A stretch of DNA of 8,164 nt, taken from NCBI GenBank assembly GCA_009702405.1, contig WLIC01000016.1:1-8164 (forward strand), written 5' to 3'. Numbering within the stretch: the first letter of the stretch is position 1; each line of letters begins with the position of its first letter. The notes below the pieces were generated by a model that did not search any database, had not been told where the DNA came from, and worked only from the letters and a program-made list of their open reading frames with translations. Shown one piece after another: positions 1 through 7,307 of this stretch. The DNA comes from Actinomycetota bacterium. GTDB lineage: Bacteria; Actinomycetota; Actinomycetes; Actinomycetales; Microbacteriaceae. Made by a program: the position numbers and the translations under genes.

Positions 1-450
1 ATGTCTTGCATATCTGAGAATGTGCCTGTTGGCATCAGTTGCAGTAAGGGTGAATTGCCACTTCGGTAAACCAAAGCGATCTGCAAGTGTCTGGCCAACT
101 ATTGCTGCATCTCGAGTTGGCAACATGAAAGTAATACCTTTACCCAATTGTTCAGCAATAGCTTTGATAGAGGCATCAGGGGAGTGACCAACCATGGCAC
201 CGGTATCGCCTAAACAGAAATCTACGTATTCAATGCCGTCAACGTCAGTGAATCTTGAACCCTTAGCGCTCTGCACATAAACCGGATGAGGTCCTGGCCA
301 TTTAGCCATCCAAGACATTGGAACACCACCCATAAGCGGACCCATCGCCTGATCATGCAGGGCCTTAGAGTTCGGGTGTTTTGCTACGAAAGTCTCAACC
401 TCCTTTGCAAATAGTTGAGTTAGTTTTTCTCGGTTTGCATAGGAGTGCAT
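1..450 (-). CDS. Class III aminotransferase, glutamate-1-semialdehyde-aminomutase-like (N-terminal 150 residues; runs off the left edge)
   Basis: The minus-strand frame is open for all 150 codons from the ATG at 450-448 to the window edge. The protein reads as the N-terminal part of a PLP-dependent fold-type I, class III aminotransferase of the HemL-like branch. Visible landmarks are WPGPHPVYV (residues 51-59), the DVDG turn with YVDF (69-78), LGDTGAMVGHSP (80-91) and FGLPKWQFTLTATDANR (about 126-142). The last block lies where HemL enzymes carry the phosphate-binding NSGTEA motif; here it reads TATDAN. The PLP lysine would be in the missing C-terminal part. The gene starts 22 bases after the gabT stop on the same strand, so it is probably co-transcribed with gabT. 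The start is constrained because the frame hits a TAG at 486-484 and no other ATG, GTG or TTG lies between. No clear Shine-Dalgarno is visible. The substrate is unknown: this is unlikely to be the tetrapyrrole HemL itself, and a role in amine or GABA-related transamination is inferred from the neighbour. Confidence 0.88.
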   Translation of the reverse strand, partial: MHSYANREKLTQLFAKEVETFVAKHPNSKALHDQAMGPLMGGVPMSWMAKWPGPHPVYVQSAKGSRFTDVDGIEYVDFCLGDTGAMVGHSPDASIKAIAEQLGKGITFMLPTRDAAIVGQTLADRFGLPKWQFTLTATDANRHILRYARH

Positions 451-472
451 TTGAATCTTTCTTGATTCTGTT

Positions 473-1798
473 TTAGAGAGCTGCTACTGCTTGCTCAACA
501 ATGTCTAGTGCTTCTTGAATTAGTTCATCGCTGATCGCAAGTGAAGGTAGGAAGCGAATTACGTTGCCATAGGTTCCAGCGTTTAGCACTAAGACACCGT
601 TTTGATGACAGTGCTTCACAACCGCATCAACAGCTGCAGAGTTAGGAGTTCTAGTTCCTGGCTGAACGAATTCGATTGCAAGCATCGCACCGCGACCACG
701 AATCTCACCAATGACGCCATACTTTGACTTCATCTCTAGAAGTCTTGGCTTCATCACGTTCTCAATGTGAACAGCCTTCTCTAGAACACCGCCAGCTTCG
801 ATTTGCTTGAGAACTGCAACTGCAGCGGCTGCTGCAACTGGGTTACCACCGAAGGTTCCACCAATTCCGCCAGCGTGAGATGAATCCATAATCTCTGCGC
901 GACCTGTGACAGCAGAAATAGGCATACCACCGGCGATTCCTTTTGCAATAGTCATTAGATCAGGTTCGAAACCTTCTTCGTGTTCGGTTGCAAACCACTT
1001 ACCGGTTCTAGCCATACCCGCTTGAACTTCATCAGCAACAAGAACAATTCCGTTGGCGTGAGTCCAAACACTAAGAGCCTTTAGGAAACCAGGTGCTGGA
1101 ACGATAAAGCCACCTTCACCTTGAATAGGTTCGATAACTACAGCTGCTAAGTTCTTAGCTCCGATGCGCTTCTCCATGTAATTGATTGCACGCTGAGCTG
1201 CTTCTTCTCCGGTCATGCCCTCTGGGTCATGGAAAGGGTAAGACATTGGAACGTGGGTAACACTACCTGCGAAAGGACCAAAGCCATCTGCATAAGGCAT
1301 GTTCTTGAAGTTCATTGCCATGGTTAGGTTGGTGCGGCCATGGTAAGCGTGATCGAATACTGCGATCTCATTACGGCCAGTAAATTTACGAGCTAGCTTG
1401 ATGGCATTCTCAACTGCTTCAGCGCCTGAGTTAAACAATGCAGAACGCTTCTGGAAGTTACCTGGCATATGACGGTTCAGGATTTCACAAACCTCAACGT
1501 AAGGAACATAAGGAGTAACAGTGAAAAGAGTGTGGGTAAGTTTGGCTACCTGTTCAGCAACAGCTTTGACAACACCTTCATTAGTGTGTCCGATGGTGGT
1601 AACGCCGATACCAGAACCTAGGTCGATGAACTGATTTCCATCAACGTCAACCAAAATCGCACCATGTGCTGAGTCGATGTAGACAGGGAGAGTAGTTCCA
1701 ACACCGTGCCCAACATGTTCCAGACGGTTTTGGTGCAGGGCTTGAGATTTAGGCCCTGGAATAGAAGTGACAAGGTTACGTTTTTGTTCAATCGTCAT
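473..1798 (-). CDS. gabT: 4-aminobutyrate aminotransferase (GABA transaminase)
   Basis: This cytosolic PLP enzyme is expected to transfer the amino group of GABA to 2-oxoglutarate, giving succinate semialdehyde and glutamate. It is full length at 441 residues, against about 430-450 for the family. Class III aminotransferase landmarks appear in order: DVDGNQFIDLGSGIGV (51-66), the phosphate-binding NSGAEA (123-128), the ring-stacking region HAYHGRT (150-156), IEPIQGEGG with E223 (222-230), VADEVQ with D256 as the pyridine-nitrogen partner (254-259), the internal-aldimine lysine K286 in TIAKGIAGGMP (283-293), and GGTFGGNP with T315 (313-320). The N-terminal EQKRNLVTSIPGPKSQALH matches actinobacterial GabT closely as I remember it. 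The start ATG has a -10-like box six bases upstream and only a distant GAGGG, which fits a leaderless mRNA. A second class III aminotransferase follows after 22 bases. Related omega-amino acids such as 5-aminovalerate are possible alternative substrates. No succinate semialdehyde dehydrogenase is visible in the window. Confidence 0.93.
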   Translation of the reverse strand: MTIEQKRNLVTSIPGPKSQALHQNRLEHVGHGVGTTLPVYIDSAHGAILVDVDGNQFIDLGSGIGVTTIGHTNEGVVKAVAEQVAKLTHTLFTVTPYVPYVEVCEILNRHMPGNFQKRSALFNSGAEAVENAIKLARKFTGRNEIAVFDHAYHGRTNLTMAMNFKNMPYADGFGPFAGSVTHVPMSYPFHDPEGMTGEEAAQRAINYMEKRIGAKNLAAVVIEPIQGEGGFIVPAPGFLKALSVWTHANGIVLVADEVQAGMARTGKWFATEHEEGFEPDLMTIAKGIAGGMPISAVTGRAEIMDSSHAGGIGGTFGGNPVAAAAAVAVLKQIEAGGVLEKAVHIENVMKPRLLEMKSKYGVIGEIRGRGAMLAIEFVQPGTRTPNSAAVDAVVKHCHQNGVLVLNAGTYGNVIRFLPSLAISDELIQEALDIVEQAVAAL

Positions 1799-1810
1799 AA
1801 GGACATTCTA
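1799..1810 (-). promoter_or_regulatory. gabT: Candidate -10 box for a leaderless gabT transcript
   Basis: Read on the minus strand, TAGAAT (1810-1805) is followed by six bases and then the gabT ATG at 1798. A TANNNT box ending six or seven bases before the first base of the mRNA is the usual actinobacterial -10 geometry, so transcription could begin at the A of the ATG. Upstream there is no convincing -35; TAGCCA-like bases at about the right distance are weak. The only SD-like bases are a GAGGG about 11-15 bases from the ATG, rather far away. Leaderless expression is an inference from spacing alone. Confidence 0.45.
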
Positions 1811-1880
1811 CCCTCAGCCTATTTATATGGCTAAAGGCCTGTATTCCTCAGGGATGTCGCGGAGATGGCAAGATTAGAGC
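1799..1880. promoter_or_regulatory. Divergent intergenic region between gabT and dxr
   Basis: These 82 bases separate two divergent genes and must hold promoters for both transcription units. An AT-rich core (about 1820-1835) lies between AGCC at 1816-1819 and GGCT at 1829-1832, a short imperfect dyad. A six-base palindrome AGGCCT lies at 1835-1840. For dxr, the sequence CAAGAT at 1869-1874 ends six bases before the ATG, one base away from the TANNNT form, and a GGAG lies at 1861-1864, rather distant for a Shine-Dalgarno. I cannot assign a firm plus-strand promoter or an operator. Confidence 0.45.
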
Positions 1881-2972
1881 ATGAGACGAATAATCATCCT
1901 TGGTAGCACTGGGTCTATTGGCACCCAAGCACTGGAGATTATTGAGCAGAATCCAGATAAGTTCCAGGTCGTGGGTCTTGCTGCTAATACCAACAAAGAC
2001 TTGCTCAGTGCTCAAGCACTCAAATTCAATGTTCCTAGTGACCAAGCAGTAATTGGAGCACAGGCAGCAACAAAGCTGGTTGAAGATATTGAAGCCGATG
2101 TTGTGATCAACGGGATAACAGGTTCAATTGGTTTAGCTCCAACACTGGCAACACTTAAATCAGGCAAACGCCTAGCGCTAGCTAATAAAGAGTCTTTGAT
2201 TGTTGGTGGCACTTTAGTTACCTCGCTAGCTAAACCTGGTCAGATTGTTCCAGTTGACTCGGAACACTCAGCTCTGGCTCAATGTTTGTTAGGTGGAACT
2301 AAGAGTGAAGTTGCCAAACTAATTCTGACTGCATCTGGTGGACCGTTTAGAGGTTTCTCACTAAAGCAACTCAGTGAAGTAACACCAGCACAAGCTCTTA
2401 AACATCCAACGTGGAACATGGGTCGCGTTGTGACAACCAACTCAGCAACGATGGTCAACAAAGGACTTGAGTTAATCGAAGCACATTTACTTTTTGATAT
2501 TCCTTTTGACCGTATTGAAGTTACTGTTCACCCACAGTCTGTAGTTCATTCGATGGTTCAGTTTGTTGATGGATCGGTTCTGGCACAATGTTCACCACCC
2601 GATATGAAACTTCCTATTGCACTTGGTATGACTTGGCCAGAGCGAATCGAAAATGTTTCACCAGCAGTTGATTTCAGTAAGTCACACACCTGGAACTTCG
2701 AACCCTTAGATGAAGAAGTTTTCAAGGCTGTGAAGATTGCACGTCAGGTTGGTTCTGCAGGCCTTACCTACCCAGCTGTCTATAACGCTGCCAATGAACA
2801 AGCAGTTGATGCTTTTCATGATGGAAAGATTAGCTTCACCGCAATTGTTGATTTGATTGAGCAAGTTCTAGGGCAACATGAACCAAACAAGGATTTGACT
2901 CTAGAAAGTGTTCTTGAAGCTGAGCAGTGGGCTAGATCTGTTGCAGATAGTTTGATCGCAAATAATTTTTGA
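1881..2972 (+). CDS. dxr: 1-deoxy-D-xylulose 5-phosphate reductoisomerase
   Basis: DXR makes 2-C-methyl-D-erythritol 4-phosphate from DXP with NADPH and a divalent metal, the committed step of the MEP isoprenoid pathway; it is the fosmidomycin target. The NADPH-binding GSTGSIG is at residues 8-14 and ANKESL at 101-106. The metal ligands correspond to D126 and E128 in PVDSEHSA and E197 in NKGLELIEA (193-201). The substrate-binding residues S152 (TASGGPF), H175 (KHPTW), S188 (NSAT), N193 and K194 are all present. The C-terminal [11 protein letters not shown] block is also present. The protein has 363 residues and is shorter than the E. coli enzyme (398); the shortening is mostly between the nucleotide fold and the [10 protein letters not shown] segment, and no catalytic residue is lost. 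The ATG at 1881 places the Rossmann strand [11 protein letters not shown] directly at the N-terminus, as expected. It is the first gene of the plus-strand run and ends with a TGA that overlaps a TTGACA hexamer. Confidence 0.97.
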   Translation: MRRIIILGSTGSIGTQALEIIEQNPDKFQVVGLAANTNKDLLSAQALKFNVPSDQAVIGAQAATKLVEDIEADVVINGITGSIGLAPTLATLKSGKRLALANKESLIVGGTLVTSLAKPGQIVPVDSEHSALAQCLLGGTKSEVAKLILTASGGPFRGFSLKQLSEVTPAQALKHPTWNMGRVVTTNSATMVNKGLELIEAHLLFDIPFDRIEVTVHPQSVVHSMVQFVDGSVLAQCSPPDMKLPIALGMTWPERIENVSPAVDFSKSHTWNFEPLDEEVFKAVKIARQVGSAGLTYPAVYNAANEQAVDAFHDGKISFTAIVDLIEQVLGQHEPNKDLTLESVLEAEQWARSVADSLIANNF

Positions 2973-3008
2973 CAGCGAAATGTCAGACAGCAAGGTTAGG
3001 TTTGGGGC
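2969..3008 (+). promoter_or_regulatory. rseP: Possible internal promoter ahead of rseP
   Basis: A perfect TTGACA -35 hexamer lies at 2969-2974, overlapping the end of dxr. A TANNNT box, TAGGTT, lies at 2997-3002, exactly six bases before the rseP ATG, the leaderless spacing also seen for gabT. The two do not fit one sigma-70-type promoter, because the spacer would be 22 bases. At 17 bases the -10 position would read AAGGTT, which is poor. No Shine-Dalgarno precedes rseP, which favours a leaderless start from TAGGTT. The assignment is tentative. Confidence 0.35.
2970..2985. repeat. Short inverted repeat over the dxr stop codon
   Basis: TGACA (2970-2974) and TGTCA (2981-2985) form a perfect five-base inverted repeat around GCGAAA. 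The first arm contains the dxr TGA stop codon. There is no T-run after it, so it is not an intrinsic terminator. It could be a weak RNA hairpin or an operator half-site pair, or it could be chance. Confidence 0.35.
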
Positions 3009-4262
3009 ATGGATATCTTTTATGTAATTAGCGGTTGGTTATTCCTGATTTTAGGACTAGCCATTTCCATTGGACTTCATGAGATTGGCCACCTTTGGCC
3101 AGCTAAGAAATTCGGCGTCAAAGTAACCAAATACATGATTGGTTTTGGACCAACACTTTTCTCTCGTAAACGCGGTGAGACTGAATACGGAATCAAAGCA
3201 ATTCCACTTGGTGGCTACATCCAAATGGTTGGCATGATCCCACCTTCTAGTGCTCTTAGAAAGAGCAAGAACCGTTGGCAGAAGCTCACATCATTTGCTC
3301 AACCTACCGAAGAGGTAGAGCTCTCTGCTGAAGACGATGCTAGATCTTTCTATCGACTAAAACCATGGCAGAAACTTATTGTGATGTTTGGTGGTCCATT
3401 CGCGAACCTACTGATTGCAGTTGTCTTAGCACTTGTTTTGTTTTGCGGTTACGGAGCCTATGAGCGAAGCACAACAGTAAATGAAGTTGTCTCTTGCGTT
3501 CCAACAGATGCTAATCCAAATTGTGACGCAATCGGTCTTCTTTCTCCTTCTGCTATCGCTGGTATAAAAGCGGGGGATAAGATCACAAGTTTCAATGGTC
3601 AGCAGGTAAACAACTGGTCTGACGTTGATCCGCTTCTTGCACCTTCAGTTGACAAAGTGACTTCGATTGGTGTTTTGAGAAATGGCCAAGCATTGACTTT
3701 GAGTATTACCCCGGTGATGTTGAACATGGGTGACACTCATAGGCCATACCTTGGAGTTCGTCTTGAAGCCATAAGGGTCCAACAGAACCCAGTTCAAGCA
3801 ATGACTCAGCTAGGCACGATGCTTACTGGCACCGCACAACTAATTGTTCAATTGCCGGCTCAAGCCATCTCAGCCGTCTCGGAAATTGCACCGGGTTCGC
3901 CAAGGAATGTGGATGGGGCTATTTCAATTGTTGGACTTGGACAGTTCTCAGGTGAACTAGCAAGTAATCAGGACCTGAGCATGGAAGACAAAATCCTCTC
4001 GGAACTTGCGATGCTCATGTCGTTGAATGTGGCGCTGTTTGTCTTCAACATGATTCCGCTAGTGCCGCTAGATGGTGGACACATCGCCGGTGCGGCCTAT
4101 GAATCAATCAAACGCAGAGTTTGGAAGCTTAGAGGCAAGAAATGGGAGCGTCCAGTAGATACGGGACAGATGACTCCGGTGGCTTATTTCGTGGCTGTTC
4201 TGCTTCTAGCTTTGACTGTTGTGCTGGTAATCAGAGACATAGTTAATCCGCTTCAGTTCTAG
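3009..4262 (+). CDS. rseP: Site-2 intramembrane zinc metalloprotease (RseP/Rip1 family)
   Basis: This membrane protease (M50 family) cuts substrates within the bilayer; actinobacterial Rip1 and E. coli RseP release sigma factors by cutting membrane anti-sigma factors. The zinc site is HEIGH at residues 24-28 within the first membrane segment (about 5-29), with the third ligand expected at D355 in NMIPLVPLDGGH (347-358). Further membrane segments lie at about 123-146, 333-353 and 390-412. A PDZ domain (about 158-255) carries GIKAGDKITSFNG (185-197). Residues 77-117 form a charged cytosolic stretch, and C163 and C172 lie on the predicted outer side near the PDZ start, where they could form a disulfide. 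At 417 residues the protein is close to the usual length. The KYMIGFGPTLFS and AIPLGGYIQM segments are typical of the actinobacterial branch. It sits between dxr and ispG, as Rip1 does in Mycobacterium. No anti-sigma substrate is encoded in this window, so its target here is unknown. Confidence 0.95.
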   Translation: MDIFYVISGWLFLILGLAISIGLHEIGHLWPAKKFGVKVTKYMIGFGPTLFSRKRGETEYGIKAIPLGGYIQMVGMIPPSSALRKSKNRWQKLTSFAQPTEEVELSAEDDARSFYRLKPWQKLIVMFGGPFANLLIAVVLALVLFCGYGAYERSTTVNEVVSCVPTDANPNCDAIGLLSPSAIAGIKAGDKITSFNGQQVNNWSDVDPLLAPSVDKVTSIGVLRNGQALTLSITPVMLNMGDTHRPYLGVRLEAIRVQQNPVQAMTQLGTMLTGTAQLIVQLPAQAISAVSEIAPGSPRNVDGAISIVGLGQFSGELASNQDLSMEDKILSELAMLMSLNVALFVFNMIPLVPLDGGHIAGAAYESIKRRVWKLRGKKWERPVDTGQMTPVAYFVAVLLLALTVVLVIRDIVNPLQF

Positions 4263-4309
4263 CCTTCAGAGCATCATCGTTGATAGGCGTTTAGACTTGT
4301 AGCAATACC

Positions 4310-4325
4310 GACGCCAATGAGCGTC
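4310..4325 (+). promoter_or_regulatory. ispG: Hairpin with the ispG ATG in its loop
   Basis: GACGC (4310-4314) pairs perfectly with GCGTC (4321-4325), leaving a six-base loop CAATGA that contains the ATG at 4317. Four of the five pairs are G-C. No Shine-Dalgarno is present in the 54-base gap before ispG. Such a structure could modulate initiation, or be irrelevant if translation starts at the downstream GTG (4344). A five-base stem is short and may be chance. Confidence 0.35.
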
Positions 4326-5501
4326 AGAAAGCAGTGGTTACAAGTGCCAGCAATAAACCTGGGCCTTCCAAGTGCTCCTCCAGTGCTAACACCTAGACGT
4401 AAGACTCGTCAGATCATGGTGGGAAACGTTGCCGTTGGTGGCGATGCTCCTATTTCTGTCCAATCGATGACTACCACTCCAACAACAGACATCAACGGAA
4501 CTTTGCAACAGATTGCTGAGCTAACTGCTTCTGGTTGTGACATAGTTCGTGTTGCTTGTCCAAGTCAGGACGACGCTGACGTTCTTCGAATCATTGCCAA
4601 GAAATCGCAGATTCCAGTTATCGCTGACATTCACTTCCAACCTAAGTATGTTTTCCAAGCAATCGATGCTGGTTGTGGAGCAGTCCGAGTAAACCCTGGA
4701 AACATTCGCCAATTTGATGACAAAGTTGGAGAAATTGCCAAGGCAGCAAAGGACGCTGGAATTTCTATCCGTATTGGTGTCAACGCTGGTTCACTTGATC
4801 CAAGACTTTTACAAAAGTATGGAAAGCCAACTGCTGAGGCACTAGTCGAGTCAGCTGTTTGGGAAGCATCTTTATTTGAGGAGCACGACTTCCACGATTT
4901 CAAGATTTCTGTGAAGCACAATGATCCTGTTGTTATGGTTCGCGCCTATGAACTGCTAGCTGAACGTGGCGACTGGCCATTACACCTTGGAGTTACTGAA
5001 GCAGGACCAGCATTCCAAGGAACGATTAAGTCGTCTGTTGCATTTGGTGCATTGCTTAGCAAGGGCATCGGTGACACTATTCGTGTTTCTCTTTCAGCTC
5101 CACCAGTTGAAGAAATCAAAGTTGGTTCGAAGATTCTTGAATCATTGAACTTGCGTCCTAGAAAATTTGAAATTGTTTCATGTCCTTCATGTGGTCGAGC
5201 ACAAGTCGATGTTTACAAGTTGGCAGAAGATGTTACTGCTGGTCTTGAACACATGACAGTTCCTCTTCGTGTTGCTGTCATGGGTTGTGTTGTTAATGGT
5301 CCTGGTGAAGCTCGCGAAGCAGACCTTGGTGTTGCCTCTGGTAACGGTAAGGGCCAGATTTTTGTTAAGGGTCAAGTTATCAAAACTGTCCCTGAAAGCG
5401 ACATTGTTGCAACTTTGATTGAGGAAGCGAATCGTCTTGCTGCAGAGATGGATCCTGCTCTTGTTGGATCTCCTAAAGTCGTAGTGGCTAAGAAAGACTA
5501 A
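4317..5501 (+). CDS. ispG: 4-hydroxy-3-methylbut-2-en-1-yl diphosphate synthase, IspG/GcpE
   Basis: IspG reductively opens methylerythritol cyclodiphosphate to HMBPP, the penultimate MEP-pathway step, using a [4Fe-4S] cluster and electrons from ferredoxin or flavodoxin. The 394 residues fit the short bacterial form: a TIM barrel (about 30-280) and a C-terminal cluster domain. The barrel start [26 protein letters not shown], the ADIHFQPKY and VRVNPGNI blocks and GVTEAGPAF are all clear. The cluster ligands are C289 and C292 in [10 protein letters not shown]324 in MGCVVNGPG, and E331 just after it. The ATG at 4317 gives about nine residues before VPAINLGLP, where many actinobacterial homologues begin; GTG at 4344 (V10) is a credible alternative start. 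Neither has a good Shine-Dalgarno. It is followed after three bases by proS, suggesting translational coupling. The open uncertainty is the N-terminus, not the function. Confidence 0.96.
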   Translation: MSVRKQWLQVPAINLGLPSAPPVLTPRRKTRQIMVGNVAVGGDAPISVQSMTTTPTTDINGTLQQIAELTASGCDIVRVACPSQDDADVLRIIAKKSQIPVIADIHFQPKYVFQAIDAGCGAVRVNPGNIRQFDDKVGEIAKAAKDAGISIRIGVNAGSLDPRLLQKYGKPTAEALVESAVWEASLFEEHDFHDFKISVKHNDPVVMVRAYELLAERGDWPLHLGVTEAGPAFQGTIKSSVAFGALLSKGIGDTIRVSLSAPPVEEIKVGSKILESLNLRPRKFEIVSCPSCGRAQVDVYKLAEDVTAGLEHMTVPLRVAVMGCVVNGPGEAREADLGVASGNGKGQIFVKGQVIKTVPESDIVATLIEEANRLAAEMDPALVGSPKVVVAKKD

Positions 5502-5504
5502 TTA

Positions 5505-7259
5505 ATGATGCTTCGTATGTCGCAACTGTTTTTGCGAACTCTTCGTGAAGACCCAGCTGAAGCTGAAGTTGATAGCCACAAACTGCTAGTTCGAGCTGGA
5601 TACATCAGAAGAGCAGCACCTGGTATTTATACCTGGTTGCCGCTAGGCCTTGCGGTTAAAGCAAAAGTTGAACAGATCGTTCGCGAAGAAATGGCTAACG
5701 CTGGCGCTCAAGAAGTATTTTTCCCTGCATTATTACCTAGAGAACCATTTGAGGTAACCGGTCGTTGGACTGAATATGGTGACAACCTTTTTCGTTTGCA
5801 AGATCGTAAGAAGGCTGACTATCTTCTAGCCCCTACACACGAAGAGATGTTTACTCTTCTTGTTAAGGATCTCTATTCAAGTTACAAAGATCTACCTTTA
5901 ACTCTTTATCAAATCCAGAACAAGTATCGCGACGAGGCTCGTCCACGCGCAGGTCTACTTCGTGGACGTGAGTTTGTGATGAAGGATGCTTATTCATTCG
6001 ATGTGACAAACGAAGGGCTTGTTCGTTCGTACCAAGCTCAACGAGATGCCTACGAGAGAATCTTTACTCGTCTTGGAATCGAATACGTAATTGTTAAAGC
6101 CGATGCTGGAGCGATGGGTGGTTCTGCAAGCGAAGAGTTCCTTTCTCCTTCACCTATTGGCGAGGATACTTTTGTTCGTTCAGCTGGTGGATATGCTGCC
6201 AACGTTGAAGCTGTAACTATCTCTGCTCCATCAGCTTTGCCAATTGAAGGTAAAGCAGCAGCTGAAGTAAAAGACACTCCGAACGTCACATCTATTGCAG
6301 CCGTTGTTGAGTTCGCTAAAACTTCACTTGGCATGCCTGAGATCAATGCTGGCTCAACCTTGAAACACATCGTGTTGGCTGTAACTGATATCAAACACAA
6401 ACGTTCGCTTGTTGTCGTTGGTATTCCAGGCGATAGAGACATGGAACCTAAGCGTGCTGAAATTGTTTTCGCTGGTTGTGAAGTTGAACCTGCTAACGAT
6501 GAAGACTTTGCAAAGCATCCTGAATTGCTAAAGGGTTTTATTGGTCCGGTCAAGAACGGCAAAGCCTTCTTGGGTGAAAAAGGTGAATCAAAGATACGCT
6601 ACCTACTTGACCCAAGAGTTGTCGAAGGAACTAGCTGGGTTGCTGGTGCTAACGAAAAAGATAAGCACGTTTTCAATTTGGTTGCTGGTCGTGACTTTAC
6701 AGCTGACGGCATTGCTGATCTAGCTGAGATTCAAGCTGGAGATCCAGCCCCTGATGGTAGTGGACCACTTGAGTTAGCTCGCGGTATCGAAATTGGTCAC
6801 GTATTCCAATTAGGTAAGAAATATGCTGAAGCACTGGATCTAAAAGTTCTTGATGAAAACGGAAAACTTGTAACAGTGACAATGGGTTCCTATGGAATAG
6901 GTGTTACCAGAATCATTGCTGTGCTAGCTGAAGCCAATAATGACGAAAAGGGTCTGATCTGGCCAGCAGCTGTTTCACCTGTCGATATACATGTTGTTGC
7001 GGCTGGTAAAGATGATGTCATTTATGAGACAGCCGAGAAACTGGCTCTGGAATTACAAGCTAAGGGCAAGTCAGTATTGCTTGATGACCGTCTAAAGGTA
7101 AGCCCAGGAGTGAAGTTCTCCGATGCTGAACTGCTTGGAATTCCGCAAATAGTCATCGTTGGTAGAGGCCTAGAAAACGGGGAAGTAGACCTTTGGGACA
7201 GACGCTCTGGCGAGAGACGCTCAGTCAAGGTAGAATTGGCAGTAACCGAGCTGGTTTAG
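5505..7259 (+). CDS. proS: Prolyl-tRNA synthetase (bacterial type with editing domain)
   Basis: This cytosolic class II aminoacyl-tRNA synthetase charges tRNA-Pro with proline. Motif 1 lies around [22 protein letters not shown] (45-78), the proline-site PTHEE at 110-114, motif 2 at [21 protein letters not shown] (141-161, with R142) and motif 3 at [16 protein letters not shown] (461-476, with R469). Between motifs 2 and 3, about 225-400, is the INS editing domain that clears mischarged alanyl-tRNA; K287 in STLKHIV and H388 in the GANEKDKH segment look like its conserved positions. The anticodon-binding domain follows (about 490-584). The 584 residues are normal for the bacterial type. The first of two adjacent ATGs (5505, 5508) is three bases after the ispG TAA; ATG 5517 is also possible, but homologues usually carry a few residues before [13 protein letters not shown], so I keep 5505. 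Initiation probably depends on ribosomes finishing ispG, as no strong Shine-Dalgarno is present. Confidence 0.97.
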   Translation: MMLRMSQLFLRTLREDPAEAEVDSHKLLVRAGYIRRAAPGIYTWLPLGLAVKAKVEQIVREEMANAGAQEVFFPALLPREPFEVTGRWTEYGDNLFRLQDRKKADYLLAPTHEEMFTLLVKDLYSSYKDLPLTLYQIQNKYRDEARPRAGLLRGREFVMKDAYSFDVTNEGLVRSYQAQRDAYERIFTRLGIEYVIVKADAGAMGGSASEEFLSPSPIGEDTFVRSAGGYAANVEAVTISAPSALPIEGKAAAEVKDTPNVTSIAAVVEFAKTSLGMPEINAGSTLKHIVLAVTDIKHKRSLVVVGIPGDRDMEPKRAEIVFAGCEVEPANDEDFAKHPELLKGFIGPVKNGKAFLGEKGESKIRYLLDPRVVEGTSWVAGANEKDKHVFNLVAGRDFTADGIADLAEIQAGDPAPDGSGPLELARGIEIGHVFQLGKKYAEALDLKVLDENGKLVTVTMGSYGIGVTRIIAVLAEANNDEKGLIWPAAVSPVDIHVVAAGKDDVIYETAEKLALELQAKGKSVLLDDRLKVSPGVKFSDAELLGIPQIVIVGRGLENGEVDLWDRRSGERRSVKVELAVTELV

Positions 7260-7264
7260 AGTTT

Positions 7265-7301
7265 TCTCCACCGCTCGCATAACTTACTAGCGGCCAGGAG
7301 G
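7265..7301 (+). promoter_or_regulatory. nusA: Potential SD-sequestering hairpin in the proS-nusA gap
   Basis: CCGCT (7271-7275) pairs with AGCGG (7289-7293) around a 13-base loop. An outer helix pairs CTCC (7266-7269) with GGAG (7297-7300), plus a possible T-G pair 7265/7301, across a 1x3 internal loop. The 3' strand of the outer helix is the nusA Shine-Dalgarno itself. Closed, it would mask the ribosome site; ribosomes arriving at the proS stop (7257-7259) might open it. No T-run follows, so it is not an intrinsic terminator. The idea of control is an inference. Confidence 0.4.
7296..7301 (+). promoter_or_regulatory. nusA: Strong Shine-Dalgarno of nusA
   Basis: AGGAGG lies six bases before the ATG at 7308, a full match to the anti-SD core with ideal spacing. 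It fixes the nusA start. It is the only strong ribosome site in the window, since the other starts have weak or no SD sequences. Confidence 0.85.
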
Positions 7302-7307
7302 CGTCTC

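Noticed and set aside
1835..1840. AGGCCT palindrome in the gabT-dxr gap as an operator
   Set aside because: Six-base palindromes are frequent by chance and it has no second copy or longer dyad around it.
1848..2045. Minus-strand small open frame overlapping the dxr start and divergent region
   Set aside because: Most of it is antisense to the conserved DXR N-terminus, and it shows no recognisable protein features.
4631..4921. Antisense open frame opposite ispG
   Set aside because: It is fully contained in ispG, with no domain and no start signal; a shadow frame.
6050..6562. Long antisense open frame (170 codons) opposite proS
   Set aside because: It lies wholly inside the conserved proS coding sequence, its translation is Ser/Ala/Thr-rich low-information sequence as expected from the reverse of a codon-biased gene, and it has no ribosome site or recognisable motif.
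7271..7293. Intrinsic terminator after proS
   Set aside because: The stem is not followed by a T-run; AGGAGG and the nusA ATG follow instead, so it is better read as a leader structure.
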